This document shows positions 13,701 through 25,400 of a stretch of DNA of 64,000 nt, piece after piece. How positions within the stretch are numbered: position 1 is the first letter of the stretch; the number at the start of each line of letters is the position of its first letter. The stretch spans positions 28,554,753 through 28,618,752 of the forward strand of contig CAKAKS010000068.1 in the NCBI GenBank assembly GCA_916700875.1. The letters run 5' to 3'. The position numbers were made by a program, and so were the translations under genes. The notes beneath the pieces were generated by a model. That model worked only from the letters and a program-made list of their open reading frames with translations, was not told where the DNA came from and did no database searches. Source of the stretch: Sebastes aleutianus (taxonomy: Eukaryota > Chordata > Actinopteri > Perciformes > Sebastidae).

Positions 13701-16700
13701 AGTCTAATAATACTAATAATGCTTATAATCAGTTATTAATCAAAGAACAGAAATATATGCATCAGATTTCCCCACGTGGGTCCTGATGATGCAGGATGAC
13801 AATGGCTAAAACAATCCAATCAACGAGTTATAACGTCATGTTTACTTCAGTGTGAACAGGAACCGGACCAGGACTAAAATTCAACAATGTATAATTTTGT
13901 TCTCCTCGGTCCGGACCAAATGAACCCAACTAGAGTTGTGAAAGCACCCTGAGATGATGAACAACACTGTTTAATACAGTGGGATTAGAGGTTTGCCAGT
14001 TTTATCCTCTATATTGTTGATGTTTTGATGATTAAGCGGTAGCACTTTGAAGCAAAGTGGAAGGAACTGGGTTCAGTTTCCTGTCTTGTGTAGCCACATT
14101 TACTCTGTTCTGGCTGTTCAGGCTGGTATGCAGAGCTCCCTCTAGTGATGAAATCTATCTTTCTTTGCAGACACCTCCTTCATGTACATGATTGCTGGAC
14201 TGTGCATGTTGAAGTTGTATCAGAAGAGACACCCAGATATCAACGCAAGTGCTTACACCGCCTACGCCTGCCTGGCCGGCGTCATCTTCTTCTCTGTGCT
14301 GGGAGTGGTACGTAAACACACACATACAATCAGACCACAAGGAAGACGAGGCCTGGGTGATGGGGGATGTCTAACACATACACAAAAACACATTTCCTAA
14401 AGCCTGTGACGGTGTGTTTGCAGGTATTTGGGAAAGGAAACATGGTCTTCTGGATCGTTTTCTCCGTGATCCACATTCTGGCCACTATGCTGCTCAGCAC
14501 ACAGCTCTACTACATGGGCCGATGGAGGCTAGGTATGATCAGAACTCCTCTCTCACAAAGTGCATGCATCTCTTTATAGAAATCATATGATCACTTTTAC
14601 AGAAAATGATCTATTTAGCTAAAAACTTACAGAAGAAATGTGTGCTGTAATGCTGCGTAGCAACGCAATTAAACTGCAAACTTTACAGTCAGAATAATAT
14701 TTGCTATGTTTTACTGTATAATAATAACTGCTAATAGGAATAAGGCCATTTTAAAGTGTCAACCTTGCCATTAACTGTGTGGGTACTGTGGATTTGAACC
14801 TCTAGTGGACTAGTGTTTGACTGCAGTTAATATTTGTCTGCATATATTTGTGTTAGACTCCGGGATCATGCGCAGGATCGTGAACGTCATCTACACAGAC
14901 TGCATCAGACAGTGCAGTGGACCGATGTACATTGTGAGTAATGACCGGAAAACGGCTGCATCAACATGAGTTTACGAGGAATCATAGTATTTAAGTTACC
15001 TGCTTCTTGTAAATCCTCTCTCCCCCTCCAACAGGACCGAATGGTTCTACTCGTAATGGGGAACATAGTCAACTGGTCTCTGTAAGTAAACAGTGTCTTC
15101 TTTTACTTAACGCTAAGTAGAGACAATAGAAATAAAAAGGACTACATGATGACATCATCTTTGTGTCTGTAGAGCTGCCTACGGCCTCATAGAGAGACCC
15201 AACGACTTTGCCTCCTACCTGCTGGCCATCGCCATCTGCAACCTGCTGCTCTACTTTGCCTTTTACATCATCATGAAGGTGTGTGTTTTGTGTGTTTCCA
15301 CATTTTTAAGTAGCATTTAGATTTATAAAAGAGTAGAAATGCTTTGTATATCTAAAGCTCTTTTTTATGTGTGTGTGTTTTAGCTGCGGAGCGGTGAGAG
15401 AATCCAGTGTCTGGCGCTGGTGTGTATTCTGTTCACGGCCGTGGTGTGGGGCTTTGCACTGTATTTCTTCTTCCAGGGTCTCAGCACCTGGCAGGTCAGT
15501 AACTCACACACATATACTTAAAAGATCATTTCGGTAGTTTTCAACCTAGACCTTATTTTCCCATGTTTTTGTGTCTAACTGACAAATGGGGACAATTGAA
15601 ATTAGTCCAGTATTGAGGGAGAACGCTGTAACCAGCAGCAGCAAAACAACCTGCGAGGGCAAGTGAGCAGCATTGTAACGTTACGTCCACTAAAAGTGCA
15701 GGCTCAGATTGTTCTTATAAGTGTCTGACAACATTATGGAAAGGACCCTACAGAGAAATAAAACCTTTTTCCTACCTTTCTCTTGATCCAGTCTGTTTGT
15801 TATTGTGTCCAAGTCCCGGTCAAGGAGAAGTCTCGTTGTGAAATCTGAATATCCAATAGACTCTGGCTCAAATAAATCAAATTCAAAGACCTCATCCACA
15901 TTGTCGAAATCATCTAAATATTCAGCCATGACATTGAAAATCTTTTAGATAACACTAAGTTACGCTTTCTCTACTCCACCATGGATGTATTCCACTATTC
16001 CATCGTTGTCTTCCGGCAACACGACACCTCGTCAGATTTCAGAATGAGACTTCTCCTTGAACTAGACTCTTTCCATAATGTTGTCAGACACTTATAATAA
16101 CAATCGGAGCCTGTCACAAAAAGCACTTTTAGTGGACGTAAATGGCGGTGCCAGCTTGCCCGAATAGCACCATATTGCAGCCCGTGAGCAGCTGCTGTCT
16201 ACAGCGCTCTCCCTCAATTCTGGACCAGTTTCAGATATTGTTGTTGCTATTACTCAGTTAGATACAAAAACATGGGAAAATAGAGTCCAGGTTGAAAAAT
16301 TCCTAAGTTACCCTTTAAGAGTCACACAGATTCGCAGAGTCTCGCTGTATTCCTACATAATGTGGCATTAGTTTACTCACAGTGTGTGTTTCTCTCTCCT
16401 GGCACAGAAAACTCCAGCGGAGTCTCGGGAGCACAACAGAGACTGTATCCTGCTTTCATTCTTTGATGACCACGACATTTGGCACTTTCTCTCCTCCATC
16501 GCCATGTTTGGATCCTTCCTGGTATGATCATGTTTCTTGCCTGTGTTGTTTTAGTTCATTCAGTTATGCGGCATTGAAACAAAAGATAAAACCTTAACGT
16601 GAATAAATACTTGACAGGGCTAGCTGATCAAATATATGTGTGATATTTTAAACATAAATTAAAATATATTGTTGCAATGGGAACTATCAAACTGTGTACT

Positions 16701-16791
16701 CACCCCTCATCTCTTTTGTTCCCTCCAGGTCCTCCTGTACATGGACGACGACCTCGACACCGTCCAGAGAGACAAGATCTTCGCCTTCTAG
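517..16791 (+). CDS. sidt2: SID1 transmembrane family member 2 (27 coding exons)
   Basis: Multi-pass lysosomal/plasma membrane protein of the SID-1 family, linked to nucleic-acid uptake and lysosomal function. Coding exons: 517-753, 2468-2589, 4660-4824, 4950-4995, 6051-6152, 6464-6547, 7526-7691, 8152-8245, 8578-8633, 8860-8886, 10745-10783, 10868-10945, 11082-11144, 11814-11929, 12049-12122, 12226-12292, 12374-12447, 12549-12672, 12980-13097, 14171-14307, 14424-14532, 14857-14933, 15035-15081, 15173-15278, 15384-15494, 16408-16521, 16729-16791. They sum to 2616 nt in one open frame (871 aa); all introns are GT-AG. A hydrophobic signal follows the start, then a beta-rich luminal domain with N-glycosylation sites (about 45-310), TM1 (about 311-333), an acidic cytosolic loop with SSVEEDDYDTL, and the polytopic C-terminal half. 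Ser603, His607, Asp618, His835 and His839 fit the CREST-type metal site (SxxxH, HxxxH). The ATG at 517 is chosen because the frame above it has only a GTG. SIDT2 is favoured over SIDT1 by near-identity through the transmembrane half. Confidence 0.95.
795..2430 (-). mobile_element. 5'-truncated LINE (reverse transcriptase C-terminal part) with iterated 3' UTR
   Basis: In sidt2 intron 1. On the minus strand two frames (2430-2203 and 2276-2037) read as the C-terminal end of a non-LTR reverse transcriptase, with phrases such as YPYLSYRNIVWAG, LHKILVLQKR and PLFQKLHILTIYDI, broken by a frameshift near 2240. Toward its 3' end (lower coordinates) a unit of about 169 bp is repeated at 795-958, 959-1127 and from 1128; the distal part of the last copy recurs at 1659-1780. 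It is a dead, CR1/L2/Rex1-like fragment; I cannot fix the clade. Confidence 0.75.
3509..3950. mobile_element. hAT-like MITE, copy 1, with a nested GGRGCC-ended MITE
   Basis: In sidt2 intron 2. The ends carry the related motifs TTAGTCGA and TAGTCGACTAAG in inverted orientation (CTGCCCCCTCTTAGTCG at left, CTACTACAGCCCTA at right). The same element recurs at 55577-56365. At 3708-3886 copy 1 holds an insertion with inverted ends GGAGCCGTATTACAGAAACT / AGTTTCTGTAATATGGCCCC, absent from copy 2. It keeps the TTAA site that is filled in copy 2. Confidence 0.75.
5421..5920. mobile_element. hAT-like MITE with perfect 8-bp target duplication
   Basis: In sidt2 intron 4. The 500-bp element begins CAGCGGTGGGGACT and ends AGTCCTACGTCTG. 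CTAGATAG is present on both sides (5413-5420 and 5921-5928), the 8-bp duplication expected for hAT transposase. No coding capacity. Confidence 0.85.
6900..7480. other. AT-rich stretch of sidt2 intron 6 without recognised elements
   Basis: Dominated by TTATTT/ATATAT simple sequence. A 68-codon open frame at 7183-7389 is low-complexity Phe/Tyr/Ile and not a gene. I see no motif beyond AT richness. Confidence 0.6.
9103..9561. mobile_element. TTAA-flanked MITE (AGAGGACCTA ends)
   Basis: In sidt2 intron 10. Inverted ends AGAGGACCTATTATGCTTTT and its near-complement at 9540-9561 are flanked by TTAA at 9099-9102 and 9562-9565, the duplication of piggyBac-type transposases. The interior includes GC-richer sequence with the motif GAGCGTTTCAGACAGAG that recurs near 40850. 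Short open frames inside are not genes. Confidence 0.85.
10163..10631. mobile_element. hAT-like MITE (TAGGGATGGGACGATAT ends)
   Basis: In sidt2 intron 10. Inverted ends TAGGGATGGGACGATAT / ATATCGTCCCATGCTTATA flank AT-rich sequence with TATCACG/CGTGATA motifs. The 8-bp duplication GATACTAA is perfect at 10155-10162 and 10632-10639. Confidence 0.85.
10706..10736 (+). repeat. TG microsatellite at the 3' splice site of sidt2 exon 11
   Basis: About 15 GT units end eight bases before exon 11 and take the place of a normal polypyrimidine tract; only a short TCTCCACAG separates the repeat from the exon. Confidence 0.9.
10745..11144 (+). other. sidt2: Cluster of in-frame cassette-type exons of sidt2
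   Basis: Exons 10 (8860-8886, 27 nt), 11 (10745-10783, 39 nt), 12 (10868-10945, 78 nt) and 13 (11082-11144, 63 nt) all begin and end in phase 1 and are multiples of three, so any can be skipped without changing frame. They encode the cytosolic loop after TM1. Exon 13 encodes a short basic stretch with the core FKRR and ends in RIG; I recall a similar FKRR-containing alternative segment in mammalian SIDT2. Exon 12 joins exon 14 in frame as YMDRSLDSVG. Use of each exon is inferred. Confidence 0.6.
11229..11483. mobile_element. Probable MITE with TTTACACCTGGCATTAA ends
   Basis: In sidt2 intron 13. CTTTACACCTGGCATTAA appears at the left and its reverse complement with ATGCCAGGTGTAAAG at the right; the left end pattern recurs internally (ATTTACACCTG at 11291 and 11404). 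I did not find a clear target duplication. Confidence 0.55.
11758..11809 (+). repeat. Pentanucleotide CTCTC microsatellite forming the exon 14 polypyrimidine tract
   Basis: A pure pyrimidine run of repeated TCTCC/CTCTC units ends directly before CATCAG, the acceptor of sidt2 exon 14. It therefore acts as the splicing polypyrimidine tract and is expected to vary in length. Confidence 0.85.
13215..13955. mobile_element. Probable DNA-transposon relic in sidt2 intron 19
   Basis: Related sequence in inverted orientation at both ends: GGTTCATTTGGGCTGG near 13246 and CCAAATGAACCCAAC near 13917, the latter followed by GTGAAAGCACCCTGAG. Interior has no coding frame of note. Boundaries are approximate. 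Confidence 0.45.
15522..16314. mobile_element. TTAA-flanked foldback MITE in sidt2 intron 25
   Basis: Flanked by TTAA (15518-15521 and 16315-16318). Nested inverted arms pair along much of the element: 15545-15590 with 16240-16300, 15681-15744 with about 16067-16145, and 15819-15850 with about 16030-16062. A minus-strand open frame (15929-15690) begins MAEYLDDFDNVDEVFEFDLF and is acidic, resembling the N-terminal piece of a captured host or transposon exon; its identity is unknown. Confidence 0.75.
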
Positions 16792-17530
16792 ATACGTCAG
16801 ATCTTCTGTGATGAGCTCAGCTCTTCCTCTCTGCCTTATCGTCGCTCTCCGTTTGCATCTCCTTCGTGTCCTGAACAAGCACAGCCAGTAGCCTGTTTTT
16901 CCCCAGGCTGTACAGCGGGCACCAGTGAATCAGCCAGTCAGGGAAGGGCAGCAGCCCCTTCCCTCCACCTGTATGGACACTAATGTGCCAATGAAGAGCC
17001 TGAGTCTGACGTTGAGTGACGCTGAAGTGTTTTTGTCCTCTCGCTGCCATCATCAATGTAACTGTTGTAATCGATGTTTACTTCCTGCTGACGAAGATGA
17101 TAACAATGTACACACTTGCTAAGAGAAAACTATCCAAATTAACTTATTTTATACTGTCCGCATTATATTTGACCTTCGCGTCAGCAATGCATTTTGAAAT
17201 GACTGTTTGTATGCTGTTTATATGCTGTGTGTGTGTGTGTGTGTTTGTACAGGTGTGCGTGTGTTTACATAAATGTGAGAACATGTCCAGTCTGTCGGTG
17301 GCCTTTTAATGTTCTAATCATGTTCGTCACATACTGTGCTCTGATTGGTCAGATCTTGAAGCTAGCCGTCCTTCTCATTGGAGAATATTAATAATACTAA
17401 TAATGATGATGATGATGATTGTATTTACTTCTCGACTGCCCTCAAGTCTGAATGCGAAGGTATTTTTTGCACTGTACTGTATGACAAAAAAACAGATTTT
17501 AATGTTAAACATTGCAATGAGCGGTTACTG

Positions 17531-17536
17531 AATAAA
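17531..17536 (+). terminator. sidt2: Poly(A) signal of sidt2
   Basis: AATAAA about 740 bases after the stop codon at 16789-16791; the first canonical hexamer of the 3' UTR. The UTR carries a GT repeat (17227-17243) and an ATG/GAT repeat near 17404. Transcription runs toward the convergent cep164 3' end. Confidence 0.7.
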
Positions 17537-17710
17537 GGTCTCATTTCCAGATACTTTATTTGGCTGTTCTCTCTGTATGTTCTGATGTAATGGGGACTCC
17601 CGTCTTTAAACCTGATCTTCTGTAATCTATGAACATCCTAATAAGAACAAGAAATCGAAGTCTGATGCATGTGAGGTTCTCTGTGAACATAATACAGTAT
17701 AATATTCAGG

Positions 17711-18164
17711 TAGGGCTGTCACAATATCAGATTTTCACTACACGATTATCATGGCCAAAAGAATTCAGGATAACAATATTATTGTGATATCTAGAAAGTT
17801 TGAAAATAATAATAATGCTATCAGTCAGATTCATCTTTATCTTTGTTAATTGTGTATTTTGTCTCTTTTTTTGGCAAATGACTTGTCAGAGATCGCCGTG
17901 ATGTTTCCTGTTCTTTCACTAAATGTTTCACCTTTGTGTCGATATGGTTTAGCTGCCTGTTAGACCTCCTCTCACATAACATTTAGTAAAAGTCCTCATA
18001 TATATTTATCAATTTAAACATTGATAATAATTAATAATTTACATTTTGGGATTCAGGGACAAATCAGAGACTGTACCTTTAAATGCTAAAATTGTAAGAC
18101 ATTTTCATTGAGTTTTTTGTCGAGAATACCAAAATCGAGAGATACTAAAAGAGTCACACCCCTA
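17711..18164. mobile_element. Degenerate hAT-like MITE between sidt2 and cep164
   Basis: Starts TAGGGCTGTCACAATATC and ends in a degenerate inverted copy, GTCACACCCCTA. No matching 8-bp duplication is visible, so it is old or composite. It lies in the short gap between the two convergent 3' ends. Confidence 0.5.
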
Positions 18165-18192
18165 AAGCATGAATATATATATATAAAATTAT

Positions 18193-18230
18193 ATTTATTA
18201 AAATATTTTATAGAAAAATACAGTATTTAT
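18193..18230 (-). terminator. cep164: Candidate poly(A) signals of cep164
   Basis: Two minus-strand AATAAA hexamers (complement TTTATT at 18193-18198 and 18225-18230) lie about 0.9 kb after the cep164 stop codon. No coding sequence lies between 18231 and 19113, which I read as 3' UTR. Confidence 0.5.
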
Positions 18231-19113
18231 TTACACAGATATCTATGCACAAAAGACATGTTTTTCTCTCCCTGCTTGCACACATATGTTATAACGTTTA
18301 AAACTAATCAACAGCTCACCACTACTGCTCTGCCAACATCTGAGGCATATGGAAAAGTAATTTATGTAAAATAAAAGTGGATTGGCTTCATCTTTATGAA
18401 AAACGGATTCTAACTGATTTCTGACTAAAACAAACAAATCTGAAGAAATAAGTTAAAAACTTACATTTCACACACTAGTCACAAGTCACAAAACTAGTGT
18501 CATAAATACAAAATGTAGTGGTTAAAGTACAAAATAGAAATACATAATAACACATGTAACCTGTCATGAAATGAAACGTGACCTCTGTGCAGCTGTAAAG
18601 CACTACTTTGTAGTGTTACGTCCTGCCTGCAGCAGCAAATGGGTTCACAACATGATAAGTTGGAAGATGTCTGGGACGTTTTCAGTAAAAGAAGTATAAT
18701 AAGTACAGTAAATACTTCTCTTTGATTGTCTTGACTTTCCCTTCTGACATCAAAGTAAACCATTTTTAAAACAGTTTGGCCCAAGTCTGGCACGGAGCTG
18801 TAATCTGTAAACTTTAAGTGCTTTAAACAAGTCTCACAGCCATATCTAATGTTGGAGGATAAAAGCCCTCAGCCCTCAAACAGACATGTTGCTCCCTGAA
18901 TTGCCATCTCTTCCTCCAATCACAGCAGAGGAGGTCGGACTTTCCCTGAAAACCTTTGCACTGAAAGTTTTTTTTTTTAAAAGGAATGCATCCAAGAGGG
19001 CACGGGGACGCTCACGTGTAAACGTCACAACGCTGACGTGTCACAGTCATTAATGCTCCAAAGTCCTCAGTGACAGTCACAGTTCAGACAGGACTGAACT
19101 GTGTGCCATGTCC

Positions 19114-22100
19114 TCAGTAATGATAGACTCTGATCTGGTTGTTATCGTCCAGGCCCAGCTGGACCAGGCTGCTCTTGGTTGGAGGAGCTTGATAGCGAGT
19201 GAACAGAGGTCTGGAAGGCGGGAGTTAAAGACAACGACGGGCACAACACTGTGTTCATAAAACTGTCTGACAAGTAATGGTCTATAACAGGTGCATTGAG
19301 ATGAGGTTGAAATCTAAACACTGGGTTGTGTGTTCTTTAAGTAGATTCAACCCAAGACTAATATGTATGTGTGTGTGTGTGTGTGTGTGTGGATGAGTAC
19401 GTGTGATAGAAGGATACATGCTGGTGTCTTTCTTGCGCATCTCCAGCCACCTCTTGTTGCCGTCAATCAGCCCCTGCAGCCTCTGGCCATCAACCTCCAC
19501 CGACTTCTGCATGTACCGCAGGCTACGACCATGTTCACTGAGATACACACAGACACACACATTAGTACATTTAAGACGGCGAGGATGTGTGTGTAATCTA
19601 TAATAATAGCATGATTAAAGGTGCAGGTTACCTAGCAGGAGTGTATGATGGGTATGCGGAGGTCGTCCCCATGGGGCTGGAGGCGATCGGGTCCATAGCT
19701 GCTCCTGGAGAACAGAACAACAGCTCAGGACCAACAAACAACTGATAAAAATCATTTTTTAACAAGTCACATTAATGGTGCTTCACTCAGTCTAAAGCTA
19801 AACGAGGCGTCTGCTGGCGTACTTGGGAATATCTGGCTCCATCGGCTGTTGATGAGATCGTCGGAAGCCCTCAGCCCGCTGCTGATGGGGGTACTGAAGA
19901 GAGGGGCGGCTGCGGAGGTGCTTTGGGGCACCCAGTGCCAGGACGGCTCTGAGAGCCTCATTGGGGGATGCGGAGCAGAGGTGAAGGTGGCAGTTGGGGT
20001 GGAGTGTGGTTGAGACAGAGGCAGAGGGAAGGCTGTGTAGGGTGTGGGGCTCTGCCTCTGGGCCAGTGAACCCAATGCACTCAGGACGGTGTTGAGCTGC
20101 CCTGAGATATGCTGCAGGGACTCTGCTAACTCCTGGACTTTGTCCGGGACAGTGAGATTACCTCCTGATGAGAGAGTGAGGGAGGAATGGAGATAAAGAG
20201 AGGAACAAACCATCAGTATGGCAGGGCATATCCGCAATATAGCAATAATAACTGTTGGTAAAACTATGAATGTGCGTTACCTGTCCCATCTGGTGGGTCC
20301 ACAGTGCTGCTGAGGTCAGATTCAGTCACATCAAAGGTCACCTTCCTCTCTCCTGCCAGCCGAGACAGATCCTCAAACAGCGGCTGAACGGAGAGAGCAG
20401 AGAGGCAGAACTACAGATGTATTATATTTGTATAATTTTTGTTTATAGATTTGTTTTAAGCATCGATTTTCACCATCAGCTACGACTAAAGGTGCTGGTT
20501 GACTTCATGAAGTCACTGAAAATATAAAAACGCTTAACCAAAGTGAAGTATCACTTTAACTGAGTGTACTGTAATAGATGTTTTCTCCTGACCTCTTCAG
20601 CTATGGAGCTCTCTAGCTGCTGGAGTTGCTCCTCTTTCCTCCGCAGGAGAGTGTTTCCTCTCTGAACCGTCCGCTGCAGCTCCACCACGTTTCTGGCCTC
20701 CTGACAGAAAACGAAGGAAATAAACCACCACTCAAAATCAACCCCCGTCTCACCAACTATTATTCAGCAGGAGGTGGGGGTCACGCTCCTCCCTACCTGC
20801 TGGAGGTTTCTCATCATCTCCTCAGTCACCCCTCCACCCTGGTTGGGGTCCTGGGAGGAGCTGGTCTGGGCCGCCCGCAGAGCTGCCTGTCTCTCCATCA
20901 GCCGGCCGCTCTCCCTCTCCAGGAATTGTTTGGTTTTTTGGATGGATGCGCCATGCGAGGAGATGTAGCGTCGGAACCTGGACACACAAGAGGTGTGGGG
21001 ATGAGGACCATGAATACCAAGTATGCAAGAAAATAACAGAAAAGGTAAACAGCATAAATCCAACAGAAAAAAAACAATTCAAGAATATTGTACAAGAACC
21101 CAAAAATGTTTATGGATAAACAGTTGAAATAGTTCTTTGAGTATCTTGATATATAAATAAAATGTATCATAGTATTACTAGTGGTAGTCGTAGCATCACA
21201 GTGCCATTTCAGTTTTTTTTCATCCTGATTACAGTTTCAGGGGAAGCACTCCTTGTTATTGAGGCACTAAAATCACATATAGGAAGAAATATTGAATATT
21301 GGTGCATCAGCAACCACAACAACTTTGCATTGCTCAGAGGCCTAAAACAGACTTAGTTCATCTGTACTCTGTAAATACCAAATAACCATAATTGTGCTTT
21401 CACAACCACAAATGTATTCTGTATTCTCTCCTTACTCGTCCATGCTGCTGTGGCTGTCAGGTACAGGGGAGAGTGGCGGTTCGTCCAGGTCTTCTACATG
21501 TAGCGATGAGTCTCTAATGTCACCAGGGGGCGCCGTCGCCTCTGCTTTCTCTGCCTTCTTTTTGTCATGTTTCGGTTCTGGTCTGGGGGAGGCGCTCACT
21601 CCTTCGCTTTGCTCCAGCTCACTGATAAAGACCATAATAATAATCATTTTAAAAACAGGAACACTGGAAATAATTACATTCACCTCAGTTAAATAATGTC
21701 TGAAACTAAAGTAAACGCATAGGATGTCCTGTGTAGGAGACTATACCTGACTGTTCGAGTTAGACGATCGCATCTGTCCTGCAGCAGCGCCACCTTACTC
21801 TCCAGTCGCTCCTTGTCCTCCTTAGTCCTCCTGCTCTCTTCCCTGTCTCTGTGTCTCTCCACCCTCAGCCTCTCCTCCCCCTCCTTGGCCTCACTCCTCT
21901 CCTCCCTCGCTCTCTGGAGGAGTTCTCTGGCTTGATGTTTCTCCTCTCTCATCCTCTCCAGCTCCTCCGTCAGCTGGTCTCTCTCCTGGATCAGCCGGGG
22001 TAAGGCCTGGACACACACACACACACAGGTGGGGAAATAGGGGGTTGATAGATGGACTAGTTGGTGAATAAAATCTCTATTTCATGAGGAAAAAGCGGGA

Positions 22101-22419
22101 TGTCCCACCTCTATCTGTCTGTCCACTTCCTCCTCTTCCTCCCCAAGCTTCTTCCTCCTCCTCTTCAGATCTGCTGCCTGATAAGAGACAGAAACCATTA
22201 GTCCATGTTGTTTAGGTTAGTGTATTAATAGTACATACAGTATGGGATAGAAGACCTTGGTGTGCAGCATGGCCTCCTGGCTCTTCAGCTCTTTGGCTCT
22301 CAGCTCCATCTGATCTGCCAGATCCTCCAGTTCTGACTCCTAGTAGAAGAAATACCACAGACTTATTCTCTGGAATAAAGGCTTCCCTTTATTCTACCTC
22401 AATTTGGTGAGCAAATATA

Positions 22420-22471
<52 letters not shown>

Positions 22472-25400
22472 AACCTAAAATGATTGAGATCAGCCCTACT
22501 TGAAAGGCAGTGTCATGGCACCACTAGTTCAGCACTGCACTGTTAAGTAAATGTGTGTGTCTGTCTGGTCTCACCTTGCGTGAGTGCGTCAGCTGTGTCT
22601 TTTGTATCTGTGTGTTGAGCTGCAAGCGGAGTTTCTCCAGTTCGATGGCGTGCGAGGCCTGAAGATGCTCTCTGTCGTCCTGCAGACTAGAAAGCAAGCG
22701 CGCCCTCTGACCAGTCTCCTGCAACACAAAAACAACACATTTATCATCAATTTTAATTTTCAAGCAGTATTACTTTGTTGGTGCCTGCTGGAAACAAAAA
22801 TATGGCACATTCATTTAAACTAGGGCTGTCAAAGTTAACACGATAATAACGCGTTAACGCAAATTCGTTTTAACGCCACTAATTTCTTTAACGCATGAAC
22901 GCAACTTGCGTTCTTTAGATGTAGCGGGCTCAGTTTTAATGCTAGAGTGAAGATACTGGCATCATATGAAACTAGAAAACCTAAAGAATTCATTGGTACC
23001 AACCAATGTTTTTGCCTGTTGGGCTTGAGTTTACCATGCTATGATTTGAGCATATTTGTTATGCTAAATGCAGTACCTGTGAGGGTTTCTGAACAATATT
23101 TGTCATTGTTTTGTGTTGTGAATTGATTTCCAGTAATAAATATATACATACATTTGCATAAAGCATCATATTTGCCACCTCCCATGTTGATAAGAGTATT
23201 AAATACTTGACAAATCTCCCTTTAAGGTACATTTTGAACAGATAAAAAATGTGTGATTAATTTGCGATTAATCGTGTTTAAATATTGTAATCGATTGACA
23301 GTCGTAATTTAAACATATTCTACTGTTTCCACTGATGCAAGAACAGGGTGAGGGCATGTAAATGCTAAACCCTCTGACCTCGTCCAGGTATTTCTCTCTG
23401 ATGCTGTTTATCTCTCTCCTGTGGTCCTCTCTCAGCTGCTCCAGCTTCCTCTCGTGATCACGCTGCACTTCATCCCGCACTTCCTGAAGAACATCAGCCA
23501 GCTGACAACAGTGACAGTGAAGGTCAGTTTACAGCACAACAAGTTCTATTCCAGTGAAAATGTTCTACACATGATGATGTAATTTTATGTGTCCTGTAGT
23601 CTAATAACCTCTCGGTGGTACTCTGACAGCTGCTGTTCAGGACGTGGACTCATGAGCTCCCTCCTCCTCTCTGGGATTTTGACCTTTAAACAGATAAAAT
23701 AGTGCAAACAGAGACAGACACACATAAGGACAGATCATTAATCTGTGTTCCTCAGGTCCAATGACACCATGTACCACAAACAAAGACGTCTGGTTCTCGT
23801 GGTGTCCTATCATACTCAACTATACAGTAGCACCAACAATTTATTTCCAAAATGGGTGTTAAATGCAGATTTTCATGGATTGTAACAGAACATATGTTGG
23901 TAAGACACCATCAGAACCAAGAATTCCTGCTCTTGCTGAACTGTACTGAAGAGTGTGACAGCAGGGTGAGTCAATAGATTTTGAGTAACACAACATGTTG
24001 CGTCCTGCAAAGTTGGCTTCATGATGTGTTTTTACATATGGAAGCTGGTATCCAGGTTAATATGCCAACCTGCAAACATCACGTGGGTCAAGAACTCTAT
24101 GAGTCATTTGTTTTTCACTTCAGATTGCTTAATAACAGTGACACTATTTGAGTTTTGCTATTTGTTCAACAGATGTTTGTCGAGCTATTTGTTGATATTT
24201 GTTGTTCCTAGTGTTTGTGTATTTGTGCTAGGCATTCATTTATATTTTCATGCGTTTTGCAACCAAAATCGAAAGTGTTTCACAATCCAGTCACTCTGTT
24301 TCCCTGGTAACCCTGAATGTTTGCTAATACCTGGAAAAATCATTAACATCCCACAAGTTTCTTATGCAATGGAAATGTTGTTCACTGCTCCAGTGAATAG
24401 GACGGAGCTTAGCTACGACTAGGCAACGGGAGATATTTCTAGTTTGCTCAGCTCATAGAACCCTTCGGCCAAAGAATGTATATCACCAAGAACTGGAAGT
24501 CAATTGTTGGTTCCAGTGCAACATCAGCACCCAGCAGCAAAGCTACGCTTCCACCATTTTGGACTGAAAGCGACTACCGGACGGCAGTAAAACTACAAAT
24601 GTAAAAACTAAATTATTTATATTTTATTGTCATATCCTACCGAATGGCCTTTGTTGAACAATAAAATATTATAAATATAATAAGCGTTTTCAGTCCAAAA
24701 TGGCGGCAGCGGCTGTGTAAATAAAACACCAAAGTTTCATCTACTATTGTTCAACACACTCATGGTGCCTTATGGCGCCTCCAAATGAAACTCGTGAGCT
24801 CGTGTTTACAACATGGGAAGTCGTGTACACGATATGCTTGGTGTTCAAGTGGTTAAGTCGTGAAGAACACTGCTGCTAAGCAACGGCAATATCAACGTTA
24901 CTGTCGGTGTCTAGAAGCCACAGAGGTTAACAATTTAGCAAGCTAACAAGTGGGTAACATAATGTGGTAAATGAAATAGAAAAATATAAGGCCGTTGGGA
25001 ATATCAACATTTTCCTCAGACATATAAAATTACGAAGAAAAACAATATACGACTAAAATTAAAATATATTCACTTATTATGTACCGAAAAATGAACTTCC
25101 ATGGCCTCCGCCATTTCTGACAACGTCAACAAACATGACGGAAGTCGTGAACTCTGAGCTTTCAGAAACTTTCTACTTACGAGGTTGTGAACACCACAAG
25201 AGGGGGGCGTTCATATGGACTCATCTCGTGAACACGATAAACGTCGTGTTTACCGTGTTCACGGGTATGGAATTTGTAGGGTTGACAAACAGTACACATG
25301 ATTTGACAGTATGTTTAACAACAAGACTAGCTTTAGCTAGACTAAATAAAATGAGCCCGGCACAAGCAGGCCAGCATCACCTCGTGTTTCAGAGAGTTCA

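Noticed and set aside
20626..21103. Several overlapping open frames on both strands
   Set aside because: Only the frame matching the 20977-20797 and 20700-20593 cep164 exons has intact splice sites and phase; the others are shadows.
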